NCBI GenBank assembly: GCA_035048485.1
Contig: CM068592.1
Span: 29,696,001 to 29,760,000 of the forward strand
DNA from: Pteria penguin
Lineage: Eukaryota > Mollusca > Bivalvia > Pterioida > Pteriidae
Direction: 5' to 3'
DNA length: 64,000 nucleotides
Both the position numbers and the translations under genes were made by a program. Below, piece by piece: positions 60,241-64,000 of the stretch. The first letter of the stretch is position 1. Every line of letters begins with the position of its first letter. Under the pieces are notes generated by a model. That model worked only from the letters and a program-made list of their open reading frames with translations, did not search any database and had not been told where the DNA came from.

Positions 60241-61445
60241 TGGGAATGTATGTTCGAATAAGAATGGATGGTGAATGGATGCTCATATTTCAGTTACACG
60301 CGTCAAAATTACAATTTTACAAAATTGTATATGACTAAATTAATATGATGTACATGATAATTTCCTACAGAGTGTTGTGGTTCGAGAGTAGGAAATTCAT
60401 ATGCTCCTCTGCCCTTCAACCGCTTTTATCCAAATGTCTGCAAATTTGCAAAAACAACACTTATGTACTGTTTTTATCAATTTTTAAAACGCCCTTTCCA
60501 AATATATGAGAGGTCAGTCAGAAGGTGATAGCGTATAAACGAATCTGTCCCTAATCTTACTTTCCTTTCTATTTTTATCATTTTTTTTAACTATTTAATT
60601 TTATATAATTTGTATGATATGAATGAATGAAAGTGATTCACTCATTTGAAATACTTTAATATATACCGTTTGTAATGGAAAGAGAAAGGAAGCAGACTCA
60701 ACAATACTATAGCTACTATAGCTATTTTTTGTAAAATATCTATCTAACGGAGAGCGCTTCCTTCAAATATCTTGTATACTCTGTTGCTAAAATTGAAGAA
60801 AAGTTTCGTAGTTTTCGTTTAATCTGTGTGTTCTATTTACCAAAAAAAGAGCAAACTTTCAAATTAAATGAGGTTGTGTTACCTTTATATCTATTATATC
60901 ATAAGTAAGGTAAAACATGTATGCTTGAAATGTTGTTTAACTCCGTACGCCACTGCAGATGCAATATGCACCTAAGTTTATATAACATGGGCGCATTAAG
61001 CATGTTCTGTATACAAGAATAGACAATATGTATTAGCAAACCCCCCTGAGGTCATCCGTAATCAGGGGATTTTATTTAAAGTACAGACAGATCGCATCCC
61101 TTCCCCCTTGATATGTAGCATGTGTTGCACAAAGTAGTGTAAACTGCCAAGATAAGTTTATAAAACGTGCACGTCAATACCATTTTATAAAAATCCTAGG
61201 CAAATATCCGTTTATGAGAAATTGTATTACATTAAAGAAACTATAATTTTGTCAATCGGTAAATATTACTTGCCATGAGTGTGATATCACGGATATCAAC
61301 CGGGAGATATGACAGATATTCTTCCGTTATAGCTTCAACTTGGTGCGATTTTGTATTTTCCCGATAAAAATCAAGTACAAATGAATCTACAATCGTTGGT
61401 AATATATAAACACATTTTTGTGTTCCGTCAGTGTTTTATTTCATG

Positions 61446-61725
61446 GATTCAATGAATACTGTTTTACGTATCTTCACGATTATTTCACGAATATGGTAAC
61501 GGCATCTGGCTGACACACTGCATAAAAATGTGTACCTTAGCAACGAACCCTCCAGAAGCAGTCAGGGATCTTCTACATGCTACGCCTACCATGACACGGG
61601 AACTCTGTTTTTAATGTCTCATCAGAAAGACAGAATACCGGTGTGCCCACGGCGGGAATCGAACCCAGGACCTCTCTATCACGACCAAGCACCTCATCCA
61701 TTGGTTCACGCTAGCTCATTAAATT
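61446..61725 (-). mobile_element. tRNA-derived SINE copy
   Basis: On the minus strand it starts AGCTAGCGTGAACCAATGGATG and has the B box GGGTTCGATTCC about 45 bases on, then CCGTGGGCACACCGGTATTC, TCCCGTGTCATGGTAG, GATCCCTGACTGCTTCTGGA and CAGATGCCGTTACCATATTCG. The tail is degraded. Confidence 0.8.
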
Positions 61726-62159
61726 TCATGGAGAAATTTTCCCTACCCCAAAACTTAACATCACTCACACTTTAAGTTCCACGAATTAACATGCCTTTTA
61801 CAATGTGCAATACTTAAACATACAGAAATACCACGAGTACTTTATTTTGCTGAACGAAATTGAATAAAGGGAATGCTATTCAACTTACATGAGGATATAA
61901 ATGATTCGATTGCAACAGCTTAAAATATTCACATGCGTATGTATCTAAATATAAAAGGGATTTCTTCATTCATATTTACTATTTAGAAATACATAATCAA
62001 AGTCAATACTGTCTGTTTCACAAAATGACACTTAACATGTAGGAATAACTTTGAAAAATAATACAAAAACATATGCACTAGATAGGAGATTTGAAAAAAT
62101 ATATATTTACAATTCATTTAAGATATATACATGAAATATAAATATAAAATAATGCGTAT

Positions 62160-62459
62160 ATGATAGTAGGGCCAATGAATGAGTTTTACAGACGAGTGTT
62201 TTTCATTACTGTACGAATTGAGTTCACTGATAACCTAGCTGATGATATTGTTTCGAGGTTCTTCATTAAATGCGTTCTTATTCCTATAGTTCATCCAAAA
62301 ACAATTTTGAGAATTAAAATTCTTACTATCCATGGTAAATGTCGGGATCAAATTATTTTGCATCACGTTATTCTGGAATGTCATCGATCCCGAACAGATT
62401 TTAAACATTATTTAAGACGTTTTAAAATACACATATGGGTAAATGATTTATTGAGCTGA
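62160..62459 (+). pseudogene. Possible LINE C-terminal zinc-knuckle-like fragment
   Basis: A 99-codon plus frame ends with ILTIHGKCRDQIILHHVILE and CHRSRTDFKHYLRRF. The C-x2-D ... H-H-V-I-x-E-C spacing resembles the Cys/His motif near the end of LINE ORF2 proteins. The rest shows no clear match, and the frame may be chance in A+T-rich DNA. Confidence 0.3.
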
Positions 62460-63275
62460 AAAACTGTTATCGATATCTTTTAATCCAACTTTATACCTTA
62501 TCAACGCATGCATTTACTTTGTAACAAATCAAAAAGAACGCGTGGCATTATTTAACTCGAATTCGAACGGAGGTTACAGGGTAATATGTAGCGGTATTGA
62601 TGAACTAAAGGTTGATTTCACACTTATGTACTTCTAACAAATATGTCTACCATCTTAGCATATCTTGAGTATGCTTAAACAACCCTCAATACAAATCTCG
62701 TTAATATATCTCAGTCGCTCTTTTGTTGGTACACAACGAGTTTGTAAATTTACTTTACGAATGCTTGAAAACTGCCTACGTCCTTTTCGAATCGTAAGTC
62801 AAGTTTATACAGATAAAGTAAAAATAGTTATGTCATTTTACATTAATAATATTATCAAAAGTATCTAATACATAAAACATTTGTATATGTGTGTCTAATA
62901 TAAATGTCATACATTCCGATAATTACGTTGAGATGTCGATTTGAAAAAAGAGAATATTTACAGTCTATATTTTCTTTACACCCACAGCCGATGTCAAACC
63001 GTGATCTGCATGTTTGTGTTGTAGGTGAAAATAATTTAAGACTTGAAATTCAAAATTAAACGATTTCCTGCATTCTGTATCAACATTCCATAATTAAAAT
63101 CTAAATACTATAACAACTACAAATTCCTTTACTTTGAAGTGTGTACAAATGCTTAAGTTTGACATCTGCAATCTTCTTTAAATAAAACACATGTATGTAC
63201 TCCGTTTATGAAATAACATTTATCATTTAAAGTTTTAATAGAACAGTACACTCTACTAGATATATATTTACATAC

Positions 63276-63322
63276 CTCCGTGTGTATTCAGTAAGTATAC
63301 GCAACTCCTTGTGACTCGATGC
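63276..63322 (-). CDS. Probable short ectodomain exon (exon 2 of those visible)
   Basis: A 47-bp exon between a good acceptor (TTGTGCTCAG) and a good donor (CGGAG|GTATGT). It reads ASSHKELRILTEYTR and ends with AG of a split codon. The frame continues from the 63.7-kb exon without adjustment, and the two are only 328 bp apart. The segment looks like the start of an amphipathic helix. Joined to the 46.8-kb exon, the helix would continue as SLYLLQKIREN. That continuity is the main reason to attach these exons to the receptor, but the intron would be 16.4 kb long. An intervening exon with compatible phase cannot be excluded. Confidence 0.45.
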
Positions 63323-63650
63323 CTGAGCACAATGGTCATATATACCAGCTTTGCGTATAATTATTCAATAGAATATATTCACTTTAGAAAGTCATCTCGC
63401 TCTCTAAGCCGTGGAGGAAGAAATGATCGCCAATAATTTTCACTTCGAGGCTCAACCATTCCCTTACGGAAAACAGTGCGGCTGTTTTGAGGAGGAAGTC
63501 ACAAAGAGCAGGCTTTAAAGGCCACGGTAAATGAATCTTTGTTACAAGTGGTTGTACGTGTTACCAGGCAGTTATATCAACATGTGAATCAGAGGTATTA
63601 GTGATCTCTTCGGATTAATCGATACAGTAACATTCACGTTTTTCTCTTAC

Positions 63651-63769
63651 CTTAACCAAATTTTGTTCGAATCCATGGTAAAGCAAGTGAGTAGATCTGC
63701 CAACGTAATATCCGGGTACTCCAGCGCCATCTACCGTTAATAATGGCCAAATTTTGTAGGTGAAAATAC
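63651..63769 (-). CDS. Probable upstream ectodomain exon of the receptor (exon 1 of those visible)
   Basis: This 119-bp exon encodes 39 residues plus two leading bases. Its middle reads DGAGVPGYYVGRSTHLLYHG, which looks like genuine protein: Gly, Tyr and aromatic rich, codon-like base use, no stop. The donor (TTAAG|GTAAGAG) is strong. The acceptor (AAATTAG at 63770) is pyrimidine-poor; an alternative acceptor ten bases upstream (exon start 63779, phase 0) would add three codons. I do not recognise a named domain. Assignment to the receptor rests on its strand, on in-phase joining through the 63.3-kb exon to the 46.8-kb exon, and on the absence of another minus-strand gene between. It could instead belong to a separate gene. 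Earlier exons, including the start codon and signal peptide, must lie beyond the window. Confidence 0.5.
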
Positions 63770-64000
63770 CTAATTTACTCTAGTCAATAAGCCAACAATC
63801 TTACTGTCAGTAGTGTTTAATTAAAAAATATACTGTATTCTTAAAAAAGAAAAAAATCGGATAAGGTGGATGGATAACATGTTTACATGTAAGAATAGAT
63901 ACAGTGTCCAACCGATAGTAGTCTTATGATAGAAAGCAAGTACTGTTTTGCTTATAACTTAAATGATATACGTTTATATTGTCAGTAATTTTTTTCTCTT

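Larger units (their letters stand above)
46852..63275 (-). other. Putative 16.4-kb receptor intron rich in minisatellites
   Basis: If the 63-kb exons belong to the receptor, this interval is one intron. It holds the 32-, 43- and 27-bp arrays, LINE fragments, a 143-bp duplication and SINE-like repeats, all listed separately. Between them (51.4-53.7 kb, 60.2-61.4 kb, 62.9-63.2 kb) I see no exon, element or motif. Confidence 0.45.
19865..63769 (-). other. Gene span: class B1 (secretin-family) GPCR, 15 exons, 5' end outside window
   Basis: Gene-level entry. The exons run from right to left: 63769-63651, 63322-63276, 46851-46820, 44043-43947, 42610-42183, 33042-32945, 31449-31358, 30370-30214, 24814-24664, 24147-24081, 23113-23047, 22594-22512, 20942-20819, 20505-20464, 20106-19876. 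Every junction is GT-AG and keeps one reading frame, giving about 610 visible residues. Domain order is extended ectodomain, HRM hormone-binding domain, seven membrane segments and a cytoplasmic tail. Receptors of this class sit in the plasma membrane, bind peptide hormones through the ectodomain and usually couple to Gs/cAMP; that is family knowledge, not seen here. The motifs HPNEPS, RRALKATFVLMPLFG and IFCIFNGEV place it near the calcitonin/CRF/PTH-like receptors. I do not assign a ligand or orthologue. The first three exons are less certain than the other twelve. Confidence 0.92.

Noticed and set aside
62665..62868. 67-codon plus frame
   Set aside because: No motif, A+T-driven composition, no supporting neighbours.

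Overview
The window looks like a piece of an animal nuclear genome, most likely a mollusc and probably a bivalve. The DNA is strongly A+T-rich. Its one convincing gene is split by GT-AG introns. The rest holds tRNA-derived SINEs, non-LTR retrotransposon scraps, a dead Tc1-like element, microsatellites and several long minisatellites. No operon, ribosome-binding site, phage, plasmid or CRISPR structure is present. The clade is inferred from the receptor type and the repeat style; no database comparison was possible.

Main gene. On the minus strand, from about 63.8 kb down to 19.9 kb, I could rebuild a class B1 (secretin-family) G-protein-coupled receptor from 15 exons. Twelve exons (44.0 kb to 19.9 kb) are well supported: splice sites are at the expected places, intron phases match at every junction, and the encoded segments follow the family order: Cys-rich region, hormone-receptor (HRM) domain, TM1-TM7, helix 8, C-terminal tail with stop codon and AATAAA. 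Three further 5' exons (46.8 kb, 63.3 kb and 63.7 kb) join in phase but are less certain. The true start lies beyond the right edge. About 610 residues are visible. The sequence belongs with the calcitonin/CRF/PTH-like side of the family; the ligand cannot be named from sequence alone.

Layout. 1-1 kb: LINE endonuclease fragment, SINE and trinucleotide repeats. 1-19.8 kb: no supported gene; dispersed repeats, a short inverted-repeat element nested in another repeat (2.95-3.14 kb), a hairpin element (8.1 kb), a 22-bp minisatellite (15.8-16.2 kb), a 44-bp minisatellite (18.3 kb) and a SINE next to the receptor's 3' end. 19.9-33 kb: receptor exons for the C-tail back to the end of HRM, with a Tc1-like pseudogene in the TM2-TM3 intron. 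33-42 kb: a 9-kb intron with a 342-bp tandem triplication and a 25-bp array split by an inserted repeat. 42-47 kb: ectodomain exons. 47-63 kb: a putative 16-kb intron with three large minisatellites (32 bp x about 115, 43 bp x about 52, 27 bp x about 18) plus LINE and SINE remnants. 63-64 kb: two likely upstream exons.

One receptor gene and its introns therefore explain most of the window. The features most worth following up are its unusual ectodomain, an altered TM4 signature, and the cluster of minisatellites inside its probable 5' intron.
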